The notes below the pieces were generated by a model. It ran no database searches. It was given only the letters and a program-made list of their open reading frames with translations, and was not told the origin of the DNA. Below, piece by piece: positions 36,232 through 47,092 of a stretch of 53,823 bases of DNA. Source of the stretch: Symbiobacterium sp. (GTDB taxonomy: Bacteria; Bacillota; Sulfobacillia; UBA995; UBA9673). A program made the position numbers and the translations under genes. Location of the stretch: the NCBI GenBank assembly GCA_020725405.1, contig DYFB01000082.1, forward strand, positions 1-53,823, in the 5' to 3' direction. Each line of letters begins with the position of its first letter. Positions within the stretch are counted from its first letter, which is position 1.

Positions 36232-37644
36232 CTACTGGCCAGCCACGGCCCTGTAGGCGTTCACCAGCCCCCAGCCGTAGACCTCGTCGTAGCCGACCCG
36301 TCCGAGGTCCTCGGCCGAGCCGATAACCGCCGCCTTGATCTGGGACGGACCGAACGCGGGGTTCTGGGCCGCGACCAGGGCGGCCACGGCCGCGACCTTC
36401 GGGGCGGCCATCGAGGTGCCCGCCATCCAGGCCCACCCGACGAGGACGGTCCCGTCAGGGTTCACCCTGGCGTAGGTGCTCAGGCACATGTCGAGATACC
36501 AGCCGGGCTGCGGGTAGCGCCGGAAGTCGCCCCCCGGGGCGGCGAGGTCGACGAAGCCCGGGCCGTAGGTCGAGTAGGAGGAGAGCGAATCGTCCGGCCC
36601 GGTGGCCGAGACGGCGATGACCCCGGCCGTCCCCGCCGGGACCTTCATCGTCGCGCCGATGAAGTAGTAGCCGTACGGGCCGTACCGCTCGTTCAGGAAC
36701 TGGGTGACCTCGTTCCTCCGCGTCGCGTTCAGGCCGTCGTTGCCGGCCGAGGCGACGACCACCGCGCCGCGGCGATTGGCGTACTCGACCGCCCGTGAGT
36801 AGGCGAGGAAGGGCGCGACGTCGTTTCCGAGCCTGTAAGTCTCACCGGTCTCGGGGTCGGTCCACCACACCTGGCCGAGGACGTGATAGCCGCCGAGGCT
36901 CATGGAGATGACCCGGCAGCCGTCGTCGGCCGCCTGGACGATGCCTGCGGCTATCCAGGCCGTGTAGCCGCTGCCCTGGCGGGTGAGGGCCCGGTAGGCC
37001 CGGAGACCGGTCCTCGGCGCAACACCGAGGACCCTGCCGTTCGCGGCGATCGCTCCTCCGCAGTGGGTGCCGTGGCCGTGGCGGTCGAAGTAGTCGTTGG
37101 GGTCGCCCGTCTCACTGGGATCGTTGCCGAACCCGCCGGCCGGAATCATGTTCCGCCCGGCGAGGAGGTTCATGGCCAGGTCGGGGTGGGGGTAGATGCC
37201 CGTGTCGATGACGCCCACGACCACATCGCGGCTTCCCGCCTGGATGTCGAAGCTCGCCCCGTTGTTCGTCACGCGCTTGATGTCCCACTGGTACAGGTTG
37301 TAAAAGACGGCCGCGCCGGTGTCGACTTCGGGGAGGTCGGCCATCTCGACCACGGGCACATCGAGGCTGAGCGGCAGGGACGGGCCGGCGGCCCGCACGG
37401 CCCCGCTCGCCAGGATGCGGCCGACGAAGCCGCCGCCGGCCCGGGCCTCGATGACGCCTATCTGCGGTATGGCCAGGACCACCTCGCCGCCGGCGGCCCG
37501 GACGATGTCGGCGGCGTCGTCCGGCAGGGTCGACGAGGAGAAGACAACGGTGTAGCTCTGGAGTTCGGAGGCCGCGAGAGCCGCGGCTCCCGGAGCGGCG
37601 GCCAGGATGACGGCCGATAGCAGGACTGCAAGGAATCTCTTCAC
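36232..37644 (-). CDS. S8 family (subtilisin-like) secreted serine peptidase
   Basis: Triad motifs GVIDTGIYPHPD, GHGTHCGGAIAA, GTSMAAPKVAAVAAL; signal peptide. Confidence 0.93.
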   Translation of the reverse strand: MKRFLAVLLSAVILAAAPGAAALAASELQSYTVVFSSSTLPDDAADIVRAAGGEVVLAIPQIGVIEARAGGGFVGRILASGAVRAAGPSLPLSLDVPVVEMADLPEVDTGAAVFYNLYQWDIKRVTNNGASFDIQAGSRDVVVGVIDTGIYPHPDLAMNLLAGRNMIPAGGFGNDPSETGDPNDYFDRHGHGTHCGGAIAANGRVLGVAPRTGLRAYRALTRQGSGYTAWIAAGIVQAADDGCRVISMSLGGYHVLGQVWWTDPETGETYRLGNDVAPFLAYSRAVEYANRRGAVVVASAGNDGLNATRRNEVTQFLNERYGPYGYYFIGATMKVPAGTAGVIAVSATGPDDSLSSYSTYGPGFVDLAAPGGDFRRYPQPGWYLDMCLSTYARVNPDGTVLVGWAWMAGTSMAAPKVAAVAALVAAQNPAFGPSQIKAAVIGSAEDLGRVGYDEVYGWGLVNAYRAVAGQ

Positions 37645-37951
37645 CTTCTGAACCCTCCTTCTCTGCTCTAGAAAGGTTGCCCGAAAGGGCTGGGCGTGGC
37701 GGATGGCGCGCACGGAGCTACGACATTCGCTTCCAGCAGTGCCAATTCCTCCCACACGCCCCAAGAAAGCCTCAGGTCGGGGAATCTCGAGAGGCGGCCG
37801 CGACGCCGGCGGTGGGCTATCGACCGCCCAGGCTGCCGGCCGTCCAGGCTACCGCGGTCGAGCCGAGGCTTCCCTTCCGTTCCCTAGCCGACGGCCTCGA
37901 GGCCCTCGAAGGCCGCGGCGCACTCCGTTCGGGACGCCGGTATCCGACCCA

Positions 37952-38638
37952 TCAGGGGAAGGGCCGTCCGGCCAGCCAGTGGGAGAGCAGGAACAGTCCG
38001 CTGCCGATGACGACCACGGCGCTCACCTTCTTGACGGCCGGCACGGCCCCGCGGAGGGACTTCGTGACCCAGCCCTTGGAGAGGACGGTCGCGACGGACA
38101 GGGCGGTGACGGCCGCTCCCATCCCGGCGGAGTAGAAGAGGAAGGCCAGCGCGCTGGAGACGAAGCTTCCGGCCAGGGCGGCCCGGGTGACGACCACGAG
38201 GAAGACCGGCAGGGCACAGCCCAGCGAAGTGACGGCGTAGGCCACGCCGTAGAGGTAGATGCCGAAGAGACTGCGGGGCCGCTGCCTCTTTGCGAGTCCG
38301 GACTGAAGACCCGGAAGGTGGAGTCCGAGGAGCGGCCGGTCGGTCCACAGACCCAGGCCGAGGACGACCAGGGCGGCGCCGATGGGGAGGGTCAGCCAGG
38401 GGGCCAGTTCGGTGAGTCTTCCGCCGATCCACGAGGCCGGGAGTCCGGCGACCAGGAAGACCGAGACGAACCCCGCCGTCATGAGGAGCCCGGCGAGGAG
38501 CCCTTCCCGAGCGGTTCCCTGGACGTCCTCCCTGCCCAAGAGGTAAGAGAGGTAGGAGGGAAGCAGGACCACGCCGCAGGGGTTGAGCGCGGCCGCGAAC
38601 CCCGCTCCAAGAGCGAAGCCGACGTCGAGTTCCGCCAT
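37952..38638 (-). CDS. Cytochrome c biogenesis CcdA/DsbD-like transmembrane protein
   Basis: GFAAALNPCGVVLLPSYLSYLL and TSLGCALPVFLVVV with six TM-like segments. Confidence 0.88.
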   Translation of the reverse strand: MAELDVGFALGAGFAAALNPCGVVLLPSYLSYLLGREDVQGTAREGLLAGLLMTAGFVSVFLVAGLPASWIGGRLTELAPWLTLPIGAALVVLGLGLWTDRPLLGLHLPGLQSGLAKRQRPRSLFGIYLYGVAYAVTSLGCALPVFLVVVTRAALAGSFVSSALAFLFYSAGMGAAVTALSVATVLSKGWVTKSLRGAVPAVKKVSAVVVIGSGLFLLSHWLAGRPFP

Positions 38639-38768
38639 CCGGGTCCCCTTCCAACGCTGTTTCCACGCGTCGCACGGTCCACGGGCCCTGTGCCGCGACC
38701 CGACGTCTTCCGGCGATGCCCCCGGGACAGTGTTCCCTCGCCACGAGCTCGCCGGACAGACTAAGGCC

Positions 38769-39290
38769 ATGAGCTCCGTGCGCGGTGTCATCTTCGCCCT
38801 CCTCCTTCTCGTCGGAACCCTGGTCCTCCTGGTCGGTCTGCCGCCGGCGTTCAAGGCGCGCCTGGCCGAGCGCCTCGCCCTCCCGGCCCCTCCGGAGGGA
38901 GGCTCCGGAGTGGTCGTTGTCAAGTCCATCAACCAGCTCTACCTTTTCGAGGACGGGCGGGTCGTGCGTCGCTACGACGTTGCCACCGGCCGGGACCGGT
39001 CGTTCACGCCGGAGGGGTCTTTCCGGGTCGTCAGGCGCCTCGAAGAGCCCGGTGACGCCCGGTTCGGCCCGCGGTGGCTGGGTCTTGCCGTACCGCCCTC
39101 CGCGGACCGGCGCGGACCGCCGGGCGACCCGCGGGCCGCCGCGGGGATGAAATACGGTCTCCACGGCACGGACGAGCCCTGGACCATCGGCGGCTACCAC
39201 TCGGCCGGCTGCATCCGGCTCAGGAACGAGGACATCCTGGAGCTGTACGGGGCGGTGGAGGTGGGGACAGTCGTGGAGATCCGGCCCTGA
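38769..39290 (+). CDS. L,D-transpeptidase (YkuD family)
   Basis: KYGLHGTDEPWTIGGYHSAGCIRLRNEDILELY. Confidence 0.92.
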   Translation: MSSVRGVIFALLLLVGTLVLLVGLPPAFKARLAERLALPAPPEGGSGVVVVKSINQLYLFEDGRVVRRYDVATGRDRSFTPEGSFRVVRRLEEPGDARFGPRWLGLAVPPSADRRGPPGDPRAAAGMKYGLHGTDEPWTIGGYHSAGCIRLRNEDILELYGAVEVGTVVEIRP

Positions 39291-39318
39291 CCGGCGGCCG
39301 GAGGTGCCTGCCGGGGGT

Positions 39319-40035
39319 TCAGGTCGCCCGGAGCTTCTTCTGCATGACGATCCAGCGCCGCCGCCCGTCCGGCATCTCCCCAACGGGGAGGAAGCCGATT
39401 GCCCGGTAAAGGCGCATGGCCGGAAGGTTGTCCTGGAGGACCTCCAGCTTGACCGTGGCCACCTTCCGACGGCGAAGGTAGTCGAGACCGTGCGCCAGGA
39501 GAAGCTTGCCGAGACCCCGACCCTGATAGGCGGGGGCCACGGCCAGGGACAGCACCTGCGCGGCCGAGCGGTGGGCCGGCCGGAACGTGGCGACGAAAGC
39601 CAGCTTCTGGGCGAGAAGGCGCGGCACGGCCTCGAAGCCCACACCGTAGCGCCCCGTCAGGAACCGGAACAACCAGGGGATCCAGGCTCCGGTCAGGGCG
39701 GCGGTTGACCAGAGCCGGGGCATGTGGCGGGTCACGATGGCGTAACCGGCGAGAGGAGGGTCGTCGTCGCCCCTGTCGGGCCTGGCCGTGTGGACCGCCT
39801 CCGGCTCGACACGGATAACGAACGAGAAGAAGTCGGCCATGGCGTCGGGCCGGGGCCGTCGCCGGCCGAAGATCCTCCTCACCGAGTCCGGGAAACACTC
39901 GAGGAAGAGCTCAGCCATCGCTCCGGCGTCGGCCGGCTGTCCCTGGGCCAGGATGAACCCGCGCGCGGCGGCGCTCTCCGGCGTCACGCGGCTCCGGCAC
40001 CTCCCGTCCCGGCTACCTGTCCCGAGGTCATTCAC
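39319..40035 (-). CDS. GNAT family N-acetyltransferase
   Basis: VLSLAVAPAYQGRGLGKLLLAHGLDYLRRRKVATVKLEVLQDNLPAMRLYRAIGFLPVG. Confidence 0.9.
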   Translation of the reverse strand: MNDLGTGSRDGRCRSRVTPESAAARGFILAQGQPADAGAMAELFLECFPDSVRRIFGRRRPRPDAMADFFSFVIRVEPEAVHTARPDRGDDDPPLAGYAIVTRHMPRLWSTAALTGAWIPWLFRFLTGRYGVGFEAVPRLLAQKLAFVATFRPAHRSAAQVLSLAVAPAYQGRGLGKLLLAHGLDYLRRRKVATVKLEVLQDNLPAMRLYRAIGFLPVGEMPDGRRRWIVMQKKLRAT

Positions 40036-41386
40036 GGTCGTCTCCCCACCCGGCCGGGACCATCTCGAGACCGTCGCCTTGTCCAGTGAGGCCGGAGATG
40101 ATCATCAGCTCGCTGACCGTGACGAACTTGAAGCCCCTGGCATCGAGTTCATCCAGGAGGACGGGCAGGCCTTCGACGACATTCTGCCGCCAGCCTCCGG
40201 TGGTCCGGATGAGGTTTCCCCCGTCGTGGAAGAGGAGAACGTCGCCGCCCCGGACGTTCTGGAGGAGACCCCGGACCATCTCGTCCGGTCTGAGTTCCAG
40301 CCAGTCCCGCGAGCTGCGGGTCCACAAGGCGACGGTCACCCGGTGCTCCCGGGCCAGCTCAAGGATGTACCGGTTGTAGAGCCCGCGGGGCGGCCGGAAG
40401 AGACGGGGTTCGACCCCGGTCACGGCCTTGAGAGCCTCCTGGGCCCGCAGGAACTCGGCGCAGGTTCCGGCGCGTCCGAGCGACACGAGGTTACGGTGAC
40501 TGTAGGTGTGGTTGCCGACCTCGTGACCTTCCTCGACCACGCGCCGGGCGAGCTCCCAGTGATCCTCCGCGTGGCTTCCGACCATGAAGAAGGTTGCCTT
40601 CACACCCCGCTGACGAAGGATGTCCAGCACGGCGGGGGTGACATTCGGGTCCGGCCCGTCGTCGAAGGTCACGGCGATGAAGGGCAGGTGCGGGTTCCCG
40701 CCGCGGAAGAGGTACAGGCCCATCCCGAAGCCTCGGTAGACGTAGCGGTTAAAGAAGAAGAGGGAAAGGGCGAGGGCGACCGCGAGCGCCGCGGCCAGCC
40801 GGAGAGCCAGCGTCCGCCAGGTGGGGCTCGACTGCCGCTTCCGGCGGGTGACGACGCCGAAGAGAACGGGCAGCTCGTCCGCGTAGTCGAACGTGAGAAC
40901 GATGGCGAACAGGCCCCCAAGGACGGTGGCGAGGTCGCTCTGGTAGGCGGCGCCGGCGAGCGAGGGGGTGGCCAGGCCGACCAGAAGGGTCGCCAGACCG
41001 TCACTCCGCCGCGTCATGAGATAGAGTGCCAGCCAGAGGGCTGAACCATAGACAAGGAGCCAGGGCGCCGCAGCCGCCGCCACGCCCGTGACCGCGGGAA
41101 GGGTCCGGTGGGGCCTCAGGTGAAGGGGCGGCCTCAGGGGCTGGAAGGCGAACCCGACGATGAAGCCGGCGCTGGCGGCCGCCACCGAGACGCTGGTGTC
41201 GTGGACCAGTCTCGCGGCTACCGGTGCGGCGGCCGCGAGCAAGAAGGAGAGGGCGAAGCCGACGTCGACGGGGCCGAGCCGGCCTCCCGGCCCGAAACCT
41301 CCGCGGAGCCGCCTGCACAGGCCCTGAGCGGGGATGAGTCCCAGAACCAGGCCGATGGACGCGGAAAGGTAGAGGGACGACAGCAA
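40028..41386 (-). CDS. Polysaccharide deacetylase (NodB-like) with polytopic N-terminal membrane domain
   Basis: IAVTFDDGPDPNVTPAVLDILRQRGVKATFFMVGSHAEDH...GNHTYSHRNL preceded by multiple TM helices. Confidence 0.9.
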   Translation of the reverse strand: MLSSLYLSASIGLVLGLIPAQGLCRRLRGGFGPGGRLGPVDVGFALSFLLAAAAPVAARLVHDTSVSVAAASAGFIVGFAFQPLRPPLHLRPHRTLPAVTGVAAAAAPWLLVYGSALWLALYLMTRRSDGLATLLVGLATPSLAGAAYQSDLATVLGGLFAIVLTFDYADELPVLFGVVTRRKRQSSPTWRTLALRLAAALAVALALSLFFFNRYVYRGFGMGLYLFRGGNPHLPFIAVTFDDGPDPNVTPAVLDILRQRGVKATFFMVGSHAEDHWELARRVVEEGHEVGNHTYSHRNLVSLGRAGTCAEFLRAQEALKAVTGVEPRLFRPPRGLYNRYILELAREHRVTVALWTRSSRDWLELRPDEMVRGLLQNVRGGDVLLFHDGGNLIRTTGGWRQNVVEGLPVLLDELDARGFKFVTVSELMIISGLTGQGDGLEMVPAGWGDDRE

Positions 41387-41495
41387 GGAAAAAAACTCCC
41401 GTCAGCCCGGTGTTCGCACCGCGCAGCCCCTCAAGTATAACATGACCCCGGGCCGGAGGGTTGACCCGGGCCGGAGCGAACGCATCTCCTTCCCG

Positions 41496-42596
41496 TCAAG
41501 GGCCGATCCACCGGTTGAGGTAGTCCGAGAAGGCCGGATGTTCGCCGCCGATCGCCGTGACTACGATCTCTTCGCAAATCCGCAGGCCTTCGTCGCCGTT
41601 GGTCAGAATGACAACGCCGAGACCCCGGTCCGGGTCGGCCAAGACGAAGTTCCGGTAGCCGTCCTTCCAACCCCACTGCCAGAAGCTGCGGCCGGTCTCC
41701 CCGTGCTCAAGGCCCCAGCCGAGGCCCCAAGAGAGAGACCCCTCGACAACCGTGACCTGGGGCCTCAGCATCTCCTCGACAGTGGCTCGACTCAGCCTCG
41801 CGGCGTCGCCCTCGCCCGCCCCGATGATCTCGGTGATAAAGCGGGCGAAGTCCGGGGCGGTGGTGTAGACCCCGTAGGCCGCGTTGGCCTGTGAGGGTCG
41901 GTAGAGGGGCACCTCGCTCCCGTCGTTGTGCCCTCGGGCGACCCGGTCCTCGTAGTCGGCGGTCCAGACGAAGCTGGTCGAGGCCAGGCCGAGCGGGGAG
42001 AACAGGTTCTCCTCCATGTACTCGGCCAGCGGCTTCCCGGAGACGTGCTCCATGACCCACTGGAGGTAGCGGAAGGCGTCGTTGGAGTAGGCGAAGACCG
42101 TCCCCGGACGGTAGACGACCAGGCCCCTGTCCGCGCTCAGCGCCGAGAAGCCGCTCGTGTGGGAGAGGACCATCCGGAGGGTGATCTCCTGGATGCGGCT
42201 GCCCGGAAGATAGGGCTCCGGAACGTAGTCGGCGAGGGGGCGGTCGAGCTCGAGCGCGCCTGTCTCGACCATCTTCAGGGCCGCGTAGGCCACGAGGTTC
42301 TTGGACAGCGACGCGCCGCGGAAGACGGTTTGCGGCGTTACCGGCTCCCGGGTCTGGAGGCTCCGGACCCCGAAGCCCTTGACCCAGACCACTTCCCCTC
42401 CGGCGATGAGGGCGACGGCCAGCCCCGGGACCTTGGCGCGCTCCATGGCCGCCGAGATGACCTGCTCGAGCCGGGCGACGACGGTCTCGAGAGCGACGCC
42501 GCCGATGGTGGGCGGAGTCGGTACGGTTTCGGCGTCGGGGTCGACGGCTAGAGGCCGGTGGCAGCCGGCGGCGGGCCCGCCGAGAGCGAGGACCAC
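41496..42596 (-). CDS. Beta-lactamase class C-like serine hydrolase, predicted lipoprotein
   Basis: SLSK, YSN motifs; lipobox-like GGPAAGC at the N-terminus; start uncertain. Confidence 0.87.
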   Translation of the reverse strand: MVLALGGPAAGCHRPLAVDPDAETVPTPPTIGGVALETVVARLEQVISAAMERAKVPGLAVALIAGGEVVWVKGFGVRSLQTREPVTPQTVFRGASLSKNLVAYAALKMVETGALELDRPLADYVPEPYLPGSRIQEITLRMVLSHTSGFSALSADRGLVVYRPGTVFAYSNDAFRYLQWVMEHVSGKPLAEYMEENLFSPLGLASTSFVWTADYEDRVARGHNDGSEVPLYRPSQANAAYGVYTTAPDFARFITEIIGAGEGDAARLSRATVEEMLRPQVTVVEGSLSWGLGWGLEHGETGRSFWQWGWKDGYRNFVLADPDRGLGVVILTNGDEGLRICEEIVVTAIGGEHPAFSDYLNRWIGP

Positions 42597-42834
42597 GCCG
42601 AGGGCGATGGTGCCGGCGAGGGGTAGGAGGCGCGGCCTTGGGGCGGGGCGCCTCTTACGACTGTCACCCAGGGGTGCGTCACTCCTTCCGGGGCCGCCGC
42701 GCCGGGGCGCGCTCCGGGACCTGCGGTCGGCCGGCGGTCACAGAGCAGAGCTTCGTTCTTAAGCCCCTGTCAGGGACTTCTGGCGCAGGGAGGCCATTCC
42801 TCCTCTCATCAGTAGCCTCGGGTCCGCGCCTTCC

Positions 42835-42863
42835 TTGACAAGCCCCGGCCCGGCCGGTACACT
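42835..42863 (+). promoter_or_regulatory. pyr operon promoter (TTGACA 42835-42840, 17-bp spacer, TACACT 42858-42863)
   Basis: Sigma-A-like elements about 200 nt upstream of pyrR. Confidence 0.65.
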
Positions 42864-42900
42864 GTTCCCAGCGTGGCGGCCTAGCGGCTGTGTGGTGGAA

Positions 42901-42936
42901 CCCTTTAAACCGGCCCGGTGAGGCGGTAAGGAGACG
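42901..42936 (+). promoter_or_regulatory. PyrR mRNA-binding loop, pyrR leader
   Basis: CCCTTTAAACCGGCCCGGTGAGGCGGTAAGGAG resembles the PyrR site ARUCCNGNGAGGYU and recurs at 43637. Confidence 0.7.
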
Positions 42937-42956
42937 AGCCCGATGTCCTGCGCTGA

Positions 42957-43613
<657 letters not shown>

Positions 43614-43636
43614 GGGAGAAGACGACTATCATGACG

Positions 43637-43674
43637 CCCTTTAAGGACCGGTCCGGTGAGGCCGGTAAGGGACC
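43637..43674 (+). promoter_or_regulatory. Second PyrR mRNA-binding loop, pyrR-pyrB intergenic
   Basis: CCCTTTAAGGACCGGTCCGGTGAGGCCGGTAAGGGACC, near-copy of the 42901 element. Confidence 0.72.
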
Positions 43675-43687
43675 GGAGGTTTCGCGG

Positions 43688-43726
43688 GACTCCGCGGCCG
43701 CGCGCGGCGGCCGGCGGAGTCTTCTC
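43688..43726 (+). terminator. Attenuator terminator hairpin upstream of pyrB
   Basis: GACTCCGC...GCGGAGTC arms followed by TTCTC. Confidence 0.6.
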
Positions 43727-43842
43727 AGCACTGCGGAGACACTTGCAGGCATACCCCCGGGGGTAAGGTCGCTCGGATATCTGTTCCGATCGTCGGCGGA
43801 GTGGCCGGGGGAAGGGCTGACGAGGAGTTGGGGGTTGATGGC

Positions 43843-44805
43843 TTGCCGCTGAACCGCAAGGACGTGCTGACTCTCGAGGATATGTCGGTCGAGGAGATGA
43901 CGCTCATCCTGGATACGGCCGACTCCCTCAAGGAGATTCTCGGCCGGGACATCAAGAAGGTTCCGACCCTCCGGGGCCGCTCGGTCATGACCCTATTCTA
44001 CGAGCCGAGCACCCGGACCAGGACATCGTTTGAGATGGCCGGGAAGTACATGAGCGCCGACACGGCCAACATCGCCACGACGACCTCGGCCGTGGTCAAG
44101 GGGGAGACCCTGAAGGACACAGCCTGGACGGTCGAGGCGATGGGCATCGACTGCATCGTCATGCGTCACCCCATCGCCGGCGCCCCGCACTTCCTCGCCC
44201 GCATCTGTCAGGCGTCGATAATCAACGCCGGCGACGGGATGCACGAGCACCCCACCCAGGGGCTCCTGGACATGTTCAGCATCAGGGAGAGGAAGGGGAC
44301 CCTCAGGGCCCTGAAGGTGGCCATCGTCGGCGACATCCTGCACAGCCGGGTCGCCCGCTCGAACATCTGGGGCCTGACGAAGATGGGGGCCGACGTCTGG
44401 GTGACCGGCCCGTCGACCCTGATGCCGCCCGGAATCGAGAGGACCGGCGTGAGGACGACCTTCCGGGTCGAAGAGGCCATCGAGGGAGCCGATGTGGTGA
44501 TGGTCCTCCGCCTGCAGCTCGAGCGGCAGAAGAAGGGCCTCTTTCCGAGCATCCGCGAGTACTCGCGTCTCTTCGGGGTCACCCGCGAGCGCCTCGCCCT
44601 GGCCAAACAGGACTTCATCCTGATGCACCCCGGACCGATGAACCGTGGAGTCGAGATAGCCTCGGACGTCGCTGACTCGGAGTACTCGCTAATCACCGAC
44701 CAGGTCACGAACGGGGTGGCCGTGAGAATGGCTGTCCTCTACCTGCTCCTGGGGGGCGGGCCCGAGGGGTCGGCCCAGGCTGAAGGAGGAGGTGAGAAGC
44801 GGTGA
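43843..44805 (+). CDS. pyrB: Aspartate carbamoyltransferase catalytic subunit
   Basis: [55 protein letters not shown] extends upstream to 43801; start uncertain. Confidence 0.95.
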   Translation: MPLNRKDVLTLEDMSVEEMTLILDTADSLKEILGRDIKKVPTLRGRSVMTLFYEPSTRTRTSFEMAGKYMSADTANIATTTSAVVKGETLKDTAWTVEAMGIDCIVMRHPIAGAPHFLARICQASIINAGDGMHEHPTQGLLDMFSIRERKGTLRALKVAIVGDILHSRVARSNIWGLTKMGADVWVTGPSTLMPPGIERTGVRTTFRVEEAIEGADVVMVLRLQLERQKKGLFPSIREYSRLFGVTRERLALAKQDFILMHPGPMNRGVEIASDVADSEYSLITDQVTNGVAVRMAVLYLLLGGGPEGSAQAEGGGEKR

Positions 44806-46136
44806 AGCCGAAGCTGGTCGTAAAGAACGGGCTGGTCGCCGACCCCCTTGCCGGCAAGAGCAAGGTCCAGGACATCGTCGTCGAGAACGGCCGTATCGCG
44901 GCCGTGGCCCCGGGGTTGGGCGAAGGCGACCCCGGAGGGCGCGGTCAGGAGCCCGGGCCGGACCTCATCGTCATCGACGCCTCGGGGAAGGTGGTCCTTC
45001 CCGGGCTCATCGACGCTCACACCCATCTTCGCGAGCCGGGTCAGGAGCACAAGGAGGACATCGCCTCGGGCACGGCGGCGGCCGCCGTCGGCGGCTTCAC
45101 CACCGTCGCGGCCATGCCCAACACCGACCCGGTCATCGACACCCGGGCCGGCGTGGAGTTCGTCCTGAAGCGGGCCGCCGAGGCGGGCCGGGTGAACGTT
45201 CTGCCGCTCGGAGCGGTGACCAAGGGACAGAAGGGCGCCGAGCTCGCCGAGATGGGCGACATGGCCGAGGCCGGGGCCGTGGCCTTCTCGGACGACGGGC
45301 GGCCCGTGACCGGCTCGGAGCTCATGCGCTGCGCCCTGGAGTACGTGAAGATGCTCGGCCGCCCCATCATCAGCCACTGCGAGGACGTCGACCTCGTCAA
45401 CGAGGGGGTCATGCACCAGGGCTACTGGTCCACGGTTCTCGGCCTGCGGGGCGTCCCGGCCGCGGCCGAGGAGGTCGCGGTGGCCCGCGACGTCATCCTG
45501 GCCGGGCTCACCGGCTCCCGCCTGCATCTCACCCATCTCTCGACGGCGGGGTCCATGGCCCTCCTGCGCTGGGCCAAGGACAGGGGCTTCCCGGTCACGG
45601 CCGACGTCACGCCCCACCACCTGGCCCTGACCGACGAGGCCGTTCGGACCCTGGACTACGACACCGACACTAAGGTGAACCCGCCCCTCCGCGCTTCGGA
45701 GGACGTGGAGGCCCTCCGGGAGGCGGTGAGGAGCGGGCTCGTCGACCTCATCGCCACCGATCACGCCCCGCACCACTTCGACGACAAGGACGTGGAGTAC
45801 AACTACGCCGCGTCGGGCATCTCCGGTCTCGAGACGGCCGTCGCCGTTGTCGTGACCTGTCTCGTCCGCGAGGGCTTCCTTGACTGGGTGGGCTTGGCCA
45901 GGATGATGAGCCTGGCCCCGGCCCGCCTATTCGGCCTGGAAAGCAAGGGAACCCTGAAGGTCGGCGCTGACGCCGACCTCACCATCATTGACCCGGAGGC
46001 CGAGTGGACGGTGGACCCGGCCGCCTTCGCCAGCAAGGGACGGAACACTCCCTTCAAGGGTATGAGGCTCCGGGGTCGCGTCACGGAGACCATCGTGGGC
46101 GGACGGGTCGTGCTCCTGGGCGGGAAGCTGGTATAG
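44802..46136 (+). CDS. pyrC: Dihydroorotase
   Basis: [52 protein letters not shown]. Confidence 0.95.
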   Translation: MKPKLVVKNGLVADPLAGKSKVQDIVVENGRIAAVAPGLGEGDPGGRGQEPGPDLIVIDASGKVVLPGLIDAHTHLREPGQEHKEDIASGTAAAAVGGFTTVAAMPNTDPVIDTRAGVEFVLKRAAEAGRVNVLPLGAVTKGQKGAELAEMGDMAEAGAVAFSDDGRPVTGSELMRCALEYVKMLGRPIISHCEDVDLVNEGVMHQGYWSTVLGLRGVPAAAEEVAVARDVILAGLTGSRLHLTHLSTAGSMALLRWAKDRGFPVTADVTPHHLALTDEAVRTLDYDTDTKVNPPLRASEDVEALREAVRSGLVDLIATDHAPHHFDDKDVEYNYAASGISGLETAVAVVVTCLVREGFLDWVGLARMMSLAPARLFGLESKGTLKVGADADLTIIDPEAEWTVDPAAFASKGRNTPFKGMRLRGRVTETIVGGRVVLLGGKLV

Positions 46137-46138
46137 CG

Positions 46139-47092
46139 ATGGGAGCGGCGACGGGGGGCCCGGTCCGGCCCACGCCTGTCTGGCACGGGTCGGCCGGGGT
46201 TCTGACGAGCGAGAGTCTCGGAGAGACCGGAGGCGGGAGGGGCGGGCCGGGCTCTTTCCGGCGGCTGACCCTCCGCGCCCCGGAGGTCGCCCAGGCGGCG
46301 CGACCGGGCCAGTTCGTCCATGTCCTCTGCCCGCCCGGGCCGGACCCGGGTCGGGCCTTCCTGCGGCGGCCGCTCAGCCTCCACGACGCCGACCCGGCGG
46401 CGGAGACGATCCGCCTCGTCTTCAGGGTCGTGGGCCCTGGAACCCGGGCCCTTGCCGCCCTTCGATCAGGTGACGAGCTGGACCTCATCGGTCCCCTCGG
46501 GAACGGTGTCTTCCCGGTCCTCGGCGACCGGCCGGCCATCCTCGCCGGGGGGGGGATGGGTCTTGTCCCTTTGCTCCTGCTGGCCAAACGCCTCGTCCGT
46601 GAGATGGACCGGCGGGCCGTACCGGCGCCGCTGACCCTCCTGGCCGGCGTTTCCGGGTCGGCCGAGCTCGCCCTGGTGGAGCTGTTTGAGGTTCTGGAAG
46701 GCCAGGCCGAGATGGCGGTCGCCTCCGAGGAGGGAGCCCCCGGGACGGTGCGGGGCCTGGTGACCGATCTCCTCGAAACGGCCTTGAGGCGAGCGGCCCT
46801 GAGGTGGGCCCGCCGCCCGGCCGTCTACGCCTGCGGACCGCGACCGATGCTGGCCGCCGTTCAGCGCCTGGTCGAGAAGGCCGGAGTCCCGGCCTGGCTT
46901 TCGGTCGAAGAGCGGATGGCCTGCGGGGTGGGGGCCTGCCGCGGCTGCGCCGTTCCGGTGAGGGGTCCGGCCCGCTACCGCCTGGCCTGCCTCGACGGCC
47001 CGGTCTTCGGGGCGGAAGAGCTCGACTTCGCCGAGACCCCGCCCGGGGAAGCGGAAAAGACTCCGACCGGGTCGGGAGGTGAACGCTCGTGA
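46139..47092 (+). CDS. pyrK: Dihydroorotate dehydrogenase electron transfer subunit
   Basis: FLRRPLSLHD, LAGGGMGLVPLLLLAK, VEERMACGVGACRGCAVPV...RLACLDGPVF. Confidence 0.92.
   Translation: MGAATGGPVRPTPVWHGSAGVLTSESLGETGGGRGGPGSFRRLTLRAPEVAQAARPGQFVHVLCPPGPDPGRAFLRRPLSLHDADPAAETIRLVFRVVGPGTRALAALRSGDELDLIGPLGNGVFPVLGDRPAILAGGGMGLVPLLLLAKRLVREMDRRAVPAPLTLLAGVSGSAELALVELFEVLEGQAEMAVASEEGAPGTVRGLVTDLLETALRRAALRWARRPAVYACGPRPMLAAVQRLVEKAGVPAWLSVEERMACGVGACRGCAVPVRGPARYRLACLDGPVFGAEELDFAETPPGEAEKTPTGSGGERS

Noticed and set aside
37884-39644. 586-aa minus-strand ORF
   Set aside because: Overlaps ccdA and is antisense to the L,D-transpeptidase; composition is a frame-shifted shadow of real genes.
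40028-40035. 8-nt overlap between GNAT and deacetylase genes as unusual
   Set aside because: Short same-strand overlaps are normal in operons.
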